NCBI GenBank assembly: GCA_947501105.1
Contig: CANMUP010000005.1
Coordinates: forward strand, 248,001-312,000
Direction of reading: 5' to 3'
DNA from: an uncultured Flaviramulus sp.
Lineage (GTDB): Bacteria; Bacteroidota; Bacteroidia; Flavobacteriales; Flavobacteriaceae
DNA: 64,000 nt
Position numbers and translations under genes: made by a program. Below are positions 8,499-17,722 of this stretch, one piece after another (within the stretch, counting starts at the first letter, position 1; every line of letters starts with the position of its first letter). Below the pieces are notes generated by a model. That model made no database searches. It was not told the origin of the DNA and saw only the letters and a list, made by a program, of their open reading frames with translations.

Positions 8499-9861
8499 GC
8501 GTTTGTTTGATGATTTTAACCCTGTATCGGCAAAACAATGGAAGCAAAAAATTCAAGTCGATTTAAAAGGTGCAGATTATAATGATACTCTAATTTGGAA
8601 TTCTAACGAAGGTGTTTCAGTAAAACCTTTTTATCATTCAGATGAGTTTAGCGAGCTTCCAGAAACGTCAAACACTAAAGCAACACAGTGGAAAATTTGT
8701 CAATCTATTTTTGTTGCAGATGTTAAAAAATCTAACCTAAAAGCTGTTAATGCTATAAAAAGAGGAGCAGAAAGCATCAAATTTATTATTCCAAATGATG
8801 TAGTTTCCATCGAAGATTTATTAAAAAACATTAACCCAACTTCTACACCTCTCTATTTTGATTTACTGTTTTTAAATAACGAATATGTTAAACAGCTTTG
8901 TGCTATTTCTGCGAAGACAGGAATACATATTCAAACAGACATCATTGGAAATTTAGCACGCAACGGAAACTGGTTTAGCAATTTAAAAGACGATCATAAG
9001 CATTTTGAATCTATTGTTAAGAGCACAAATACTTTTAGCGTGGATGCCTCATTATATCAAAATTCTGGTGCAAATATGGTGCAACAACTTGCTTACAGTT
9101 TAGCACATGTCAACGAGTATTTAAATCATCTTGACAATATTATTGAAAGTAAAAAGAAGCAATCTCTTCAAGTTAACTTTCAAGTTTCTGTTAATACTAA
9201 CTACTTTTTCGAAATCGCAAAACTTAGAGCATTAAGAATCCTTTGGAACACTCTAGCGTCAGAATATAATATCAACCCAGATTGCCATATTGTAGCAAGC
9301 CCAAGTACACGTAATAAAACACTTTACGATTACAACACCAATATGCTCCGCACCACAACAGAATGTATGAGTGCCATTTTAGGTGGCGCTAATACAATTT
9401 GCAATTTGCCTTACGATGCTATTTATCATAAAGACAATGAATTTGGCGAGCGTATTGCCAGAAATCAATTGCTTGTTTTAAAACATGAAAGTTATTTTGA
9501 TAAAGTTAATAATCCAGCAGATGGTGCTTATTATATTGAAAGTTTAACTAATCAACTTGCAGAAAAATCCTTAGAATTGTTTAAAGATATAGAAGCTAGT
9601 GGAGGCTTTTTAAAACAGCTAAAAGAAGGCACAATTCAAAGAAAAATAAAAGAAAGCGCCACTAAAGAGCAAGAACAATTTGATGCTGGCGAGGAAATAC
9701 TTTTAGGAAGTAATAAACACCCTAATTCAAACGATAAAATGAAACACGAACTGGAATTATACCCGTTTGTAAAAATAAATTCAAGAAAAACTTTAATTGA
9801 ACCTATCATTGAAAAACGTCTTGCAGAAGCATTAGAACAAAACCGATTAAAAACCGAATAA
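8491..9861 (+). CDS. mutA: methylmalonyl-CoA mutase small (beta) subunit
   Basis: 456 residues resembling the catalytic-barrel half of methylmalonyl-CoA mutase (WKICQSIF, YDYNTNMLRTTTECMSAILGG, NPADGAYYIESLT). It pairs with the large subunit at 10561-12678 to interconvert succinyl-CoA and methylmalonyl-CoA. The classic small subunit is over 600 residues and ends in a degenerate B12-binding domain. This one stops at the end of the barrel and linker, so that tail is absent; short forms are common in Flavobacteriia. The ORF is intact and overlaps the ftsB-like gene. Confidence 0.93.
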   Translation: MTKRLFDDFNPVSAKQWKQKIQVDLKGADYNDTLIWNSNEGVSVKPFYHSDEFSELPETSNTKATQWKICQSIFVADVKKSNLKAVNAIKRGAESIKFIIPNDVVSIEDLLKNINPTSTPLYFDLLFLNNEYVKQLCAISAKTGIHIQTDIIGNLARNGNWFSNLKDDHKHFESIVKSTNTFSVDASLYQNSGANMVQQLAYSLAHVNEYLNHLDNIIESKKKQSLQVNFQVSVNTNYFFEIAKLRALRILWNTLASEYNINPDCHIVASPSTRNKTLYDYNTNMLRTTTECMSAILGGANTICNLPYDAIYHKDNEFGERIARNQLLVLKHESYFDKVNNPADGAYYIESLTNQLAEKSLELFKDIEASGGFLKQLKEGTIQRKIKESATKEQEQFDAGEEILLGSNKHPNSNDKMKHELELYPFVKINSRKTLIEPIIEKRLAEALEQNRLKTE

Positions 9862-9881
9862 CCTTAAATTTTATAATACCT

Positions 9882-10556
9882 ATGAAAACACAATTTTTTA
9901 AACTCTTTATAATCGCATTAACTTTTGGTTTGATAAGTTGTAAAAAAGATAACACTTTATCAGAATATAAATTTGCAGATAAAGGACTTGTTTTAAGTTG
10001 CGAAAATGTAAACTCAAAATTATATAGTGAAGCTTTGTTTGCTTTTGAAAATGATATTTTAAACTATTACGGTAAAAACAATCCTAATGCCTCTTTAATT
10101 CAAGCTTATGGGCAATTTATTAGAAATTCGATTTATGGTAAATTAAAATTTGAAGACATCGTTTCTCCGCACACCGTTAAGGTTTTTGAAGCTTTAAAGA
10201 ATGAAAATGACTTATGGGATGCTAACAATATAAAAAGCTACTTAAACTACAATAGTGCTTTGGTTAATTGTATTTCAATAAACATGCAAAATGCTGACTT
10301 AAAAACAACATTTAATTCACTATTAAAAACAAATAGTATGGGGCCAAAACCATTTGGTGCCCCATTAATGTCTAATTACAGATTTGTTGCCCAAGATAAA
10401 TATTTAGCAACCTATATTGCTTTCGATTTATTTTACGCAAAACTGTTTAATAAAGATTTATCTAAAGTTAATTCTGAAAAACCTGCGCAAAAAGTAGATT
10501 TTAATAAATTACCTCCAAAGACTGACACAGATTCACATGCTGGACATAATCACTAA
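9882..10556 (+). CDS. conserved hypothetical lipoprotein between the mutase subunits
   Basis: 224 residues with an SPII signal (FGLISCKKDN). No known domain is recognised. The middle is polar and predicted alpha-helical. The C-terminus is low-complexity and ends DTDSHAGHNH, a histidine-rich tail that could bind a metal ion. It sits 20 bp after mutA and 4 bp before mutB, so it is made together with a cytosolic B12 enzyme while itself being exported. That may be simple operon hitch-hiking. Function unknown. Confidence 0.8.
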   Translation: MKTQFFKLFIIALTFGLISCKKDNTLSEYKFADKGLVLSCENVNSKLYSEALFAFENDILNYYGKNNPNASLIQAYGQFIRNSIYGKLKFEDIVSPHTVKVFEALKNENDLWDANNIKSYLNYNSALVNCISINMQNADLKTTFNSLLKTNSMGPKPFGAPLMSNYRFVAQDKYLATYIAFDLFYAKLFNKDLSKVNSEKPAQKVDFNKLPPKTDTDSHAGHNH

Positions 10557-10560
10557 TTAA

Positions 10561-12678
10561 ATGAGAAAAAAACTCCAACATATCAATTTAAAGCCAGAAG
10601 TTAGAAGCTTGAATTTAGAAGCCTCAAAGTTCCTAACTGCTGAAGATATTCTTGTAAAATCAAATTATTCAAAAAACGATTTGCAAGATACTGAGCAGTT
10701 AAATTTTGTTGCTGGAATAGCGCCAAATCTTCGTGGACCATACAGTACCATGTATGTCCGTAGACCTTGGACTATTCGTCAATATGCTGGATTTTCAACT
10801 GCCGAGGAAAGTAATGCGTTTTACAGACGCAACTTAGCTGCAGGGCAAAAAGGATTATCAGTTGCTTTCGATTTAGCAACACACCGTGGGTATGATAGTG
10901 ATCATGAGCGTGTGGTTGGAGATGTAGGAAAAGCTGGTGTGGCAATCGACTCGGTTGAAGATATGAAAGTGCTTTTCGACCAAATTCCACTTGATAAAAT
11001 GTCGGTTTCGATGACCATGAATGGGGCTGTTTTACCAATTATGGCATTTTATATAGTGGCAGCCGAAGAGCAAGGTGTTAAACCAGAACAGTTAGCCGGA
11101 ACTATTCAAAATGATATTTTAAAAGAGTTTATGGTGCGTAATACTTATATATACCCGCCAACACCCTCAATGAAAATCATTTCAGACATTTTTGAATTTA
11201 CGAGCAAAAACATGCCTAAATTCAATAGTATTAGTATTTCTGGTTATCACATGCAAGAAGCTGGGGCAACCTGCGATATTGAATTAGCTTATACTTTAGC
11301 TGATGGTTTAGAATATATTAGAAAAGGATTAGCAGCAGGTATGGATATTGACACCTTTGCGCCTCGTTTATCTTTTTTCTGGGCAATTGGCATGAATCAC
11401 TTTATGGAAATTGCTAAAATGCGAGCAGCACGTATGTTGTGGGCAAAATTAGTAAAGCAATTTAGTCCAAAGAATGAGAAATCTTTAGCCTTACGCACAC
11501 ATTGCCAAACAAGTGGCTGGAGTTTAACTGAGCAAGATCCATTTAACAATGTAGCGCGAACTACTATTGAAGCTATGGCAGCTGCTTTTGGAGGTACTCA
11601 ATCTTTACACACCAATGCACTAGACGAAGCCATTGCTTTACCAACCGATTTTTCGGCACGAATAGCAAGAAACACACAAATATTTTTACAAGAAGAAACA
11701 AAAATCACTAAAACTGTCGATCCATGGGCTGGAAGTTTTTATGTTGAAAAACTAACCCACGACATAGCTCAAAAAGCATGGTCGCTTATAGAAGAGGTTG
11801 AAGAACTTGGTGGTATGACAAAAGCCATTGAAGCTGGTATACCAAAAATTAGAATTGAAGAAGCTGCGGCACGTAAACAAGCACGTATAGATTCTAGTCA
11901 AGATATTATTGTTGGGGTTAATAAATATAGATTAGAAGAAGAAGACCCTATTCAAACTTTAGAAGTTGACAACCAAACGGTTCGTAATCAGCAAATTGAA
12001 AGTTTAAACAAGATTAAAGCCAAAAGAAACTCAGATAAAGTTAAGGTGACTTTATCGAAATTAACCGAAACTGCTCGAACAGGACAAGGAAATTTATTAG
12101 CTTTAGCAGTTGAGGCTGCTCGCAAACGAGCAACTTTAGGTGAAATTAGTGATGCTTTAGAAGCTGAATTCGGGCGTTATAAAGCACAAATTAAATCATT
12201 TTCTGGTGTGTATAGTAAAGAAATAAAAGACGATCAAAGCTTTAAAAAAGCAAAAGAGTTAGCAGATATTTTTGCAGAGCAAGATGGTAGACGCCCTCGA
12301 ATTATGATTGCAAAAATGGGACAAGACGGACACGACCGTGGTGCAAAAGTAGTTGCTACTGGTTATGCCGATGTTGGTTTTGATGTTGATATTGGTCCTT
12401 TATTTCAAACACCACAAGAAGCCGCTAAACAAGCTGTTGAAAACGATGTACATATTTTAGGTGTTTCATCTTTAGCTGCAGGGCATAAAACCCTAGTTCC
12501 ACAAGTTATTGAAGCTTTAAAGAATTACGGACGTGATGATATTATGGTAATTGTTGGAGGCGTAATACCAAAACAAGATTACCAATATTTATTTGATGCT
12601 GGTGCTGTAGCAGTTTTTGGTCCTGGAACAAAAATTAGCGATGCTGCTATTAAAATTTTGGAGATTTTGATTGATTAA
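10561..12678 (+). CDS. scpA: methylmalonyl-CoA mutase large (alpha) subunit
   Basis: 705 residues, full length. An N-terminal substrate barrel contains [36 protein letters not shown] and [10 protein letters not shown]. The C-terminal cobalamin domain is intact with [11 protein letters not shown] (the DxHxxG lower-ligand motif), GVSSLAAGH and VIVGGVIP. It catalyses the B12 radical isomerisation of succinyl-CoA and methylmalonyl-CoA, as a heterodimer with the 8491-9861 product. Neither the MeaB-type GTPase chaperone nor the epimerase is in this window. Also called mutB. Confidence 0.97.
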   Translation: MRKKLQHINLKPEVRSLNLEASKFLTAEDILVKSNYSKNDLQDTEQLNFVAGIAPNLRGPYSTMYVRRPWTIRQYAGFSTAEESNAFYRRNLAAGQKGLSVAFDLATHRGYDSDHERVVGDVGKAGVAIDSVEDMKVLFDQIPLDKMSVSMTMNGAVLPIMAFYIVAAEEQGVKPEQLAGTIQNDILKEFMVRNTYIYPPTPSMKIISDIFEFTSKNMPKFNSISISGYHMQEAGATCDIELAYTLADGLEYIRKGLAAGMDIDTFAPRLSFFWAIGMNHFMEIAKMRAARMLWAKLVKQFSPKNEKSLALRTHCQTSGWSLTEQDPFNNVARTTIEAMAAAFGGTQSLHTNALDEAIALPTDFSARIARNTQIFLQEETKITKTVDPWAGSFYVEKLTHDIAQKAWSLIEEVEELGGMTKAIEAGIPKIRIEEAAARKQARIDSSQDIIVGVNKYRLEEEDPIQTLEVDNQTVRNQQIESLNKIKAKRNSDKVKVTLSKLTETARTGQGNLLALAVEAARKRATLGEISDALEAEFGRYKAQIKSFSGVYSKEIKDDQSFKKAKELADIFAEQDGRRPRIMIAKMGQDGHDRGAKVVATGYADVGFDVDIGPLFQTPQEAAKQAVENDVHILGVSSLAAGHKTLVPQVIEALKNYGRDDIMVIVGGVIPKQDYQYLFDAGAVAVFGPGTKISDAAIKILEILID

Positions 12679-12717
12679 GTATAAGTATTGTAATCTCAAT
12701 TAACTACTAACAATCAA

Positions 12718-13839
12718 ATGGATAACTTATCAATAATAGGAATAATAAGCTTTGTAATAGTTTCTCTCTTTTTACTTTTCTCTACTTTCTTATTAACAGT
12801 AAAAACTACAAAAAAACTTAGTAATCAATTACTTGCAAGTTTTCTAATTATCACAGCTGTAGATATAAGTGTGTTTTTCTATCACAATTTTATAGAATTA
12901 CCTCCTGCGCTAGAAATGCTAAGAATACAAGTTTCTGCTTTTAAAGATCCATTTCTATTCCTTTATATCCTTTCTGTAATTTATTCAGATTTTAAACTTA
13001 AAACTAAACATCTTGTTCATTTAATCCCTTGGGTAATAAATATCTTCATATTACTACCAAATTTCTTTATGGTTTCTGAAAGTGCTCAAATTGATTTTTT
13101 ATCTAATTTCAATGAAACTACAGAATCTTACTATATTTCTATATTAGGTAAGATTATTGAGGTTATTTATATTATCGCAGAGATTTATTACCTATTAAGG
13201 TATCGCAAATTATTATTAGAAAATTACACTAGTAAAGACGCTTTTTATAATTATCATTGGGTAAAGCAACTCATTATATTTATACTAATTGGTCAACTAC
13301 TAACCTTTATCAAAGGGATTATAAGAGATTCAGGGGATTTTGAAGTAGAATTTGTGAATATTTTTAGAATCATTTTATTAGCATTCGGATTATTCTTTAG
13401 TTTTTGGTTGGTATTTAAAGCGTTATTATCTCCAAAATTATTCAGAGGAATTGCGGTTGATCTTCGTTTATCTAAAGAAATGATTTCTGATAAGCATACA
13501 GAATTCACCAATCAAATTGAAAGTATCAAATCTTACATGATTAAAGAAGAACCTTTTTTAGAACCTTCATTAACTGTAAAAAGTCTTTCAGAAAAAATGG
13601 ATATTCAACATCGCGAATTATCCATTCTAATAAACCAAGAACTTGGACAACACTTTTTCGATTTTATAAATGAATATCGTATCGAAAAAGCCATGTCAAT
13701 ATTAAAAGATCCTTCAAAAAAGAAACATACCGTACTCGAAATTTTGTACGAAGTTGGTTTTAATTCAAAATCTTCATTTAATACCGCTTTTAAAAAACAC
13801 ACGGGTACAACACCAACTGCATACCGTAAAACGGCATAA
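12718..13839 (+). CDS. AraC-family regulator with N-terminal membrane domain
   Basis: 373 residues. The first 235 or so are strongly hydrophobic, with about seven membrane helices. The C-terminal 100 residues form an AraC/XylS double helix-turn-helix (LSEKMDIQHRELSILINQEL, then VLEILYEVGFNSKSSFNTAF and HTGTTPTAYRK). This architecture is common in Bacteroidota and suggests direct signalling from a membrane sensor to DNA. The next gene on the same strand is an outer-membrane receptor, and direct repeats with a 22-bp period lie between them. The ligand is unknown. Confidence 0.88.
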   Translation: MDNLSIIGIISFVIVSLFLLFSTFLLTVKTTKKLSNQLLASFLIITAVDISVFFYHNFIELPPALEMLRIQVSAFKDPFLFLYILSVIYSDFKLKTKHLVHLIPWVINIFILLPNFFMVSESAQIDFLSNFNETTESYYISILGKIIEVIYIIAEIYYLLRYRKLLLENYTSKDAFYNYHWVKQLIIFILIGQLLTFIKGIIRDSGDFEVEFVNIFRIILLAFGLFFSFWLVFKALLSPKLFRGIAVDLRLSKEMISDKHTEFTNQIESIKSYMIKEEPFLEPSLTVKSLSEKMDIQHRELSILINQELGQHFFDFINEYRIEKAMSILKDPSKKKHTVLEILYEVGFNSKSSFNTAFKKHTGTTPTAYRKTA

Positions 13840-13855
13840 ACAAAGGGCTTTGTAA

Positions 13856-13888
13856 AAAGTCGAACGTTTTGATTGAGAAAGTCGAACG
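13856..13888. promoter_or_regulatory. 22-bp-spaced direct repeats, possible AraC-type binding sites
   Basis: AAAGTCGAACG occurs at 13856-13866 and 13878-13888, start to start 22 bp, about two helical turns. A third, inverted copy is at 13907-13917. AraC-family proteins commonly bind direct half-sites at such spacing, and the gene just upstream encodes one. Binding is inferred only. Confidence 0.45.
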
Positions 13889-13916
13889 CATTTTTTTTTA
13901 GAAATGCGTTCGACTT
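13879..13916. terminator. strong hairpin between the AraC-type gene and the receptor gene
   Basis: A 15-bp perfect stem, AAGTCGAACGCATTT (13879-13893) with AAATGCGTTCGACTT (13902-13916) around an 8-nt loop, followed on the plus strand by TTTTTATA. It reads as a terminator of the AraC-type gene. Because the first repeat at 13856-13866 can also pair with the right arm, two alternative hairpins are possible. Confidence 0.6.
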
Positions 13917-13999
13917 TTTATAATCGGTCGTGTAACGTTTACTTCCGTAAGATATTTGCTTCAAATAAAACAAGTATCAATTTTAAAACGAAAAATATT

Positions 14000-16375
14000 A
14001 TGAAACGTTTAATTACTCTAATCCTTTTAACACTTCCAACATTATTAATCTCACAAGTTAACATTAAAGGAAAAGTTACAGGTCAATCACAACCTGTAGT
14101 TTGGGCAAATGTAGTTTTAACAAACTTAAATGATGATATCATTACAGGAAGCATAACAGATGATTATGGCACATTCAATTTAAAAGCAGAACCAGGAACT
14201 TACAAATTAACAATTAGCTTTATAGGTTATAATAGCTTCGTAAAAGAAGTAACCATAAAAAATGATTTAGACTTGGGTACGATAGTATTAAAAGCTGATA
14301 ACACACTTGATGAAATAGTTATTACACATCAAAAGAAATTAATTGAGCAAAAACCAGATCGCATCATTCTTAATGTTGAAAATAGTGTAACCGCTATTGG
14401 TGGAGATGCTTTAGATGCATTACGAATTGCTCCAGGTTTGAGAGTCCAAAATAATAGTATTAACTTACTTGGTAGAGGTGAATCTAGAGTTATGATTAAT
14501 GGGCGTTTATTACAACTTTCAGCTGAAGACTTAACGAGCTACTTAAATTCTATATCTGCTAGTGATATTAAAAAAATTGAGGTTATAACCACGCCCCCAG
14601 CAAAATATGAAGCTGCAGGCAATGGTGGCCTTATTAATATTGTTTTAAAGAAGGGGCAACTAAACTCTTGGAAAAACACCATCTCTCTTGTTGAAAACAT
14701 TAATACTTATCATTTTACAACATTAAGAAACAGTCTATTATACAACAAGAATAAACTAAGTCTTTCTTTTAATGTAAATGGTGCGAAAGGAAACTCAAGA
14801 AATATTGAAGATTTTCAGGTATACTATCCAAATAGCACTTGGGATATCGATATAAACTCTAAAGAAAGAGAAGACAATCTATCGGCACAATTCCTGTTGG
14901 ATTATGATATAACGGAGAACACAACTATTGGGATTCAATATTTAGGAAACACCAAAACACCAGATCTTACAGACAAGAGTATTTCAAGAATTTTCAATCA
15001 ATCAAACAGCTTAGATTCTTTACTTATTAATAATGGAAATAATCATTCAAAAGTAAACAGCCATTTAATTAACCTACATGCTAATACTAAATTGGATAGC
15101 TTAGGAAAGAGTATTTCTTTTGATATAGACTATTTTACATACGATTCTAACCAGAACAGAGATTTTATAACAAATAGTTTTGCACCAAATAATGATTTCT
15201 TGGGTGTAAATGCAGCAGCAAATAACTTTTCAAATCAAAAAATAGAAAATTTCAGTGTTAAAACAGATGTAGAACATCCTTCAAAATTCATTAATCTGTC
15301 TTATGGTGCAAAAATTAGCAGCATTAAAAACAATAGTGATATTAAGTTTTTTAATACCATAACTGGTACTCCAGTTTTTGACTCGAATATATCCAACACA
15401 TTTAAATACGAAGAAAACAATCAAGCCATTTACGTTAGTGGATTAAAAAAAATAAATGAAAAATGGGATGTACAATTAGGTTTAAGGCTAGAAAACACAA
15501 AAACTAAAGGTTTCTCGGTAGAATTAAATGAAACGAATACTGATCGTTATACAAAACTGTTCCCTTCTTTTTACGCAAGTTATAATAAAAATGAGAATAA
15601 TAGCTTTTCATTAAGTTATGGAAAACGCATTGAAAGGCCTCGTTTTAGAGATTTAAACCCTTTTCGATCTGTTATTAGCAGCAATACATTTAGTGTTGGA
15701 AACCCTTTTTTGAGACCCTCATTTGTAGATAGTTTTGAATTTAAGCACACTTACAAAAACAAATATACGACCAATGCTTTTTTAAGTATTATAAACGACG
15801 GGGCTAGCGTTATTTTTACTTCGGATGTAGAAAACAGCACACAAATTGCAACACGTTCAAATTTTTTTAAACAATATATTTATGGTATTGGAGAAAGCTT
15901 CACTTTTAATAAAATTTCTTGGTGGCAAAGTCAAAATAGCCTTAATGTTATTGGCTCAAAAACAGAATTCACCATGGATATTGGAGCACAACCACAAAAT
16001 GGCATCATGTTTAGTGCAAATTCCAGCAATAAAATTACTATAAATGAATCAACAAAATTACAGATAGATGCATCTTACGACTCGCCTTTTAAATCTGGCC
16101 TGTTCAGCGTAGGGGAAACTTATAGCTTAGATTTAGGCATTAGCAAACAATTTTTAGATAAAAATTTGCAAGTTGCCATATTAATAAAAGATATTTTCAA
16201 TACATCTAGTTTAAACAACTTTAAATCTACAGTAAACGGTGTAAAACAAGTATATGGGCAAAATGATAATAATCGATTTATTAGACTTTCTGCTAGATAT
16301 AGTTTTGGGAACAAAAAAATCAAAGAAAATAGACGAAGCTTTGGAAATGAAGAAGAAAGAAGAAGAACTAATTAA
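14000..16375 (+). CDS. outer-membrane beta-barrel (TonB-dependent receptor-like) protein
   Basis: 791 residues from the ATG at 14000. That start gives a clean signal peptide (MKRLITLILLTLPTLLIS); an upstream in-frame ATG at 13904 lies in the hairpin and is unlikely. A carboxypeptidase-like domain (IKGKVTGQSQPVVWANVVL) is at about 21-105. A plug-like region with PPAKYEAAGNGGLINIVLKKG follows, then a C-terminal barrel of the OMP_b-brl_3 type. The final residues are charged (NRRSFGNEEERRR). It is probably under the AraC-type protein upstream. The substrate is unknown; metal chelates, peptides or polymers are all possible. Confidence 0.9.
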   Translation: MKRLITLILLTLPTLLISQVNIKGKVTGQSQPVVWANVVLTNLNDDIITGSITDDYGTFNLKAEPGTYKLTISFIGYNSFVKEVTIKNDLDLGTIVLKADNTLDEIVITHQKKLIEQKPDRIILNVENSVTAIGGDALDALRIAPGLRVQNNSINLLGRGESRVMINGRLLQLSAEDLTSYLNSISASDIKKIEVITTPPAKYEAAGNGGLINIVLKKGQLNSWKNTISLVENINTYHFTTLRNSLLYNKNKLSLSFNVNGAKGNSRNIEDFQVYYPNSTWDIDINSKEREDNLSAQFLLDYDITENTTIGIQYLGNTKTPDLTDKSISRIFNQSNSLDSLLINNGNNHSKVNSHLINLHANTKLDSLGKSISFDIDYFTYDSNQNRDFITNSFAPNNDFLGVNAAANNFSNQKIENFSVKTDVEHPSKFINLSYGAKISSIKNNSDIKFFNTITGTPVFDSNISNTFKYEENNQAIYVSGLKKINEKWDVQLGLRLENTKTKGFSVELNETNTDRYTKLFPSFYASYNKNENNSFSLSYGKRIERPRFRDLNPFRSVISSNTFSVGNPFLRPSFVDSFEFKHTYKNKYTTNAFLSIINDGASVIFTSDVENSTQIATRSNFFKQYIYGIGESFTFNKISWWQSQNSLNVIGSKTEFTMDIGAQPQNGIMFSANSSNKITINESTKLQIDASYDSPFKSGLFSVGETYSLDLGISKQFLDKNLQVAILIKDIFNTSSLNNFKSTVNGVKQVYGQNDNNRFIRLSARYSFGNKKIKENRRSFGNEEERRRTN

Positions 16376-16468
16376 ATATAATTATCGTAATAACATACAG
16401 CTATATTTTTTATTTCAATAGATTCTATTATATTCATCATTAATAAATAAAAAATAAATCCAAAAAAA

Positions 16469-17668
16469 ATGAAAGTTTTAAACCCGTTAATACTTGTAAT
16501 CTTTATTATATTTTCTAGTTGTAATAAAGAAAAGTCAACATCAAAAAAACAATGGTTTAAAGGTAATTTACACACGCATTCTTATTGGAGCGATGGTGAT
16601 GAATTTCCCGAAGTTATTATGGATTGGTACAAAAATAACGATTACCAGTTTGTAGCTTTAACAGATCATAATACTTTGGCTGAAGGTGATAAATGGATAA
16701 CCATTTCAAATGATTCTATTTATCAAAAAGCTTTTAAAAACTATTTGAACACTTACGGTTCAAATTGGGTTAATCATAAAATTGATTCTTTAAACCAAAC
16801 ACAAGTAAAATTAAAAACTTACAATGAATACAGGACAAAATTTGAAGAAGATGGTAAATTTTTAATTATTCAGTCTGAAGAAATAACAGATCATTTTAAT
16901 AATAAACCCATACATATTAATGCTACAAATGTTAAACAGAAAATAAATCCACAGGGAGGTAACAGCGTATTGGAAGTGATGCAAAACAACTTAAATGCTG
17001 TAGCTAAACAAAAGAAAGCTTTAAATATACCCATGATAACTCATATAAATCATCCTAATTTTGGATATGCCATTGGCCTTGAAGAAATGAAGGCTTTAAA
17101 AAACGAGCAATTTTTTGAGGTATATAACGGGCACCCTTCTGTACATAATTCTGGAGATGCAGACCACATGTCTACAGAAATGATGTGGGATTATATTAAC
17201 ATAGCTTATATTGAAAATAATAAGCCAATAATGTATGGTCTTGCCACTGATGATTCTCACCATTATCATAGAAAAGACAGTAAATGGAGTAATGCTGGCA
17301 GAGGTTGGATTATGGTACAAGCAGACTCATTGAATCCTAAATCTTTAATAAACGCTATGGAAGCAGGACAGTTTTATGCAAGTACTGGCGTAGAATTAAA
17401 AGAATTAGCATTCAAGAATAACACCCTTTTTGTTGAAGTTAAAGAAGATAAAAATGCAACCTATAAGATATCTTTTGTTGGGTGTAAAAAAGGACAGGGT
17501 GAACCTGAAGAGTTTGCTACAAATGAAGGAAATAAAGCTAGTTTTAAATTAACAAATGATATGCTTTATGTAAGGTGCAAAATAACTTCTTCTAAATTGC
17601 ATGAAAACCCTATTGAAGATTTATTGTTTGAAAACGCTTGGACTCAGCCTTTTACTTTTACAGAATAA
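16469..17668 (+). CDS. PHP-domain metal-dependent phosphoesterase-like lipoprotein
   Basis: 399 residues, lipoprotein signal (IIFSSCNKEK). PHP metal-site motifs are present: NLHTHSYWSDGDEFPE near the start of the mature part, ALTDHN about 35 residues later, THINHPNFG, and DDSHHYH near the end. The family includes histidinol phosphatase and polymerase PHP domains, but exported lipoprotein versions are of unknown substrate. It is 93 bp after the receptor gene and ends at a strong terminator, so it may share the AraC-linked transcript. Extracellular phosphate-ester hydrolysis is an inference from the fold. Confidence 0.87.
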   Translation: MKVLNPLILVIFIIFSSCNKEKSTSKKQWFKGNLHTHSYWSDGDEFPEVIMDWYKNNDYQFVALTDHNTLAEGDKWITISNDSIYQKAFKNYLNTYGSNWVNHKIDSLNQTQVKLKTYNEYRTKFEEDGKFLIIQSEEITDHFNNKPIHINATNVKQKINPQGGNSVLEVMQNNLNAVAKQKKALNIPMITHINHPNFGYAIGLEEMKALKNEQFFEVYNGHPSVHNSGDADHMSTEMMWDYINIAYIENNKPIMYGLATDDSHHYHRKDSKWSNAGRGWIMVQADSLNPKSLINAMEAGQFYASTGVELKELAFKNNTLFVEVKEDKNATYKISFVGCKKGQGEPEEFATNEGNKASFKLTNDMLYVRCKITSSKLHENPIEDLLFENAWTQPFTFTE

Positions 17669-17672
17669 AAAA

Positions 17673-17700
17673 AGCCAATTTATAAAAATATAAATTGGCT
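17673..17700. terminator. bidirectional terminator between PHP and M16 genes
   Basis: AGCCAATTTA (17673-17682) pairs with TAAATTGGCT (17691-17700), with A-rich and T-rich flanks on the two sides. It serves the converging plus- and minus-strand genes. Confidence 0.8.
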
Positions 17701-17722
17701 TTTTTTCTAATCAAGATGATTG

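Noticed and set aside
13605-13973. 122-codon minus-strand open frame across the AraC-type gene end and the hairpin
   Set aside because: It is antisense to a conserved helix-turn-helix coding region and reads through a terminator stem; no homologous features.
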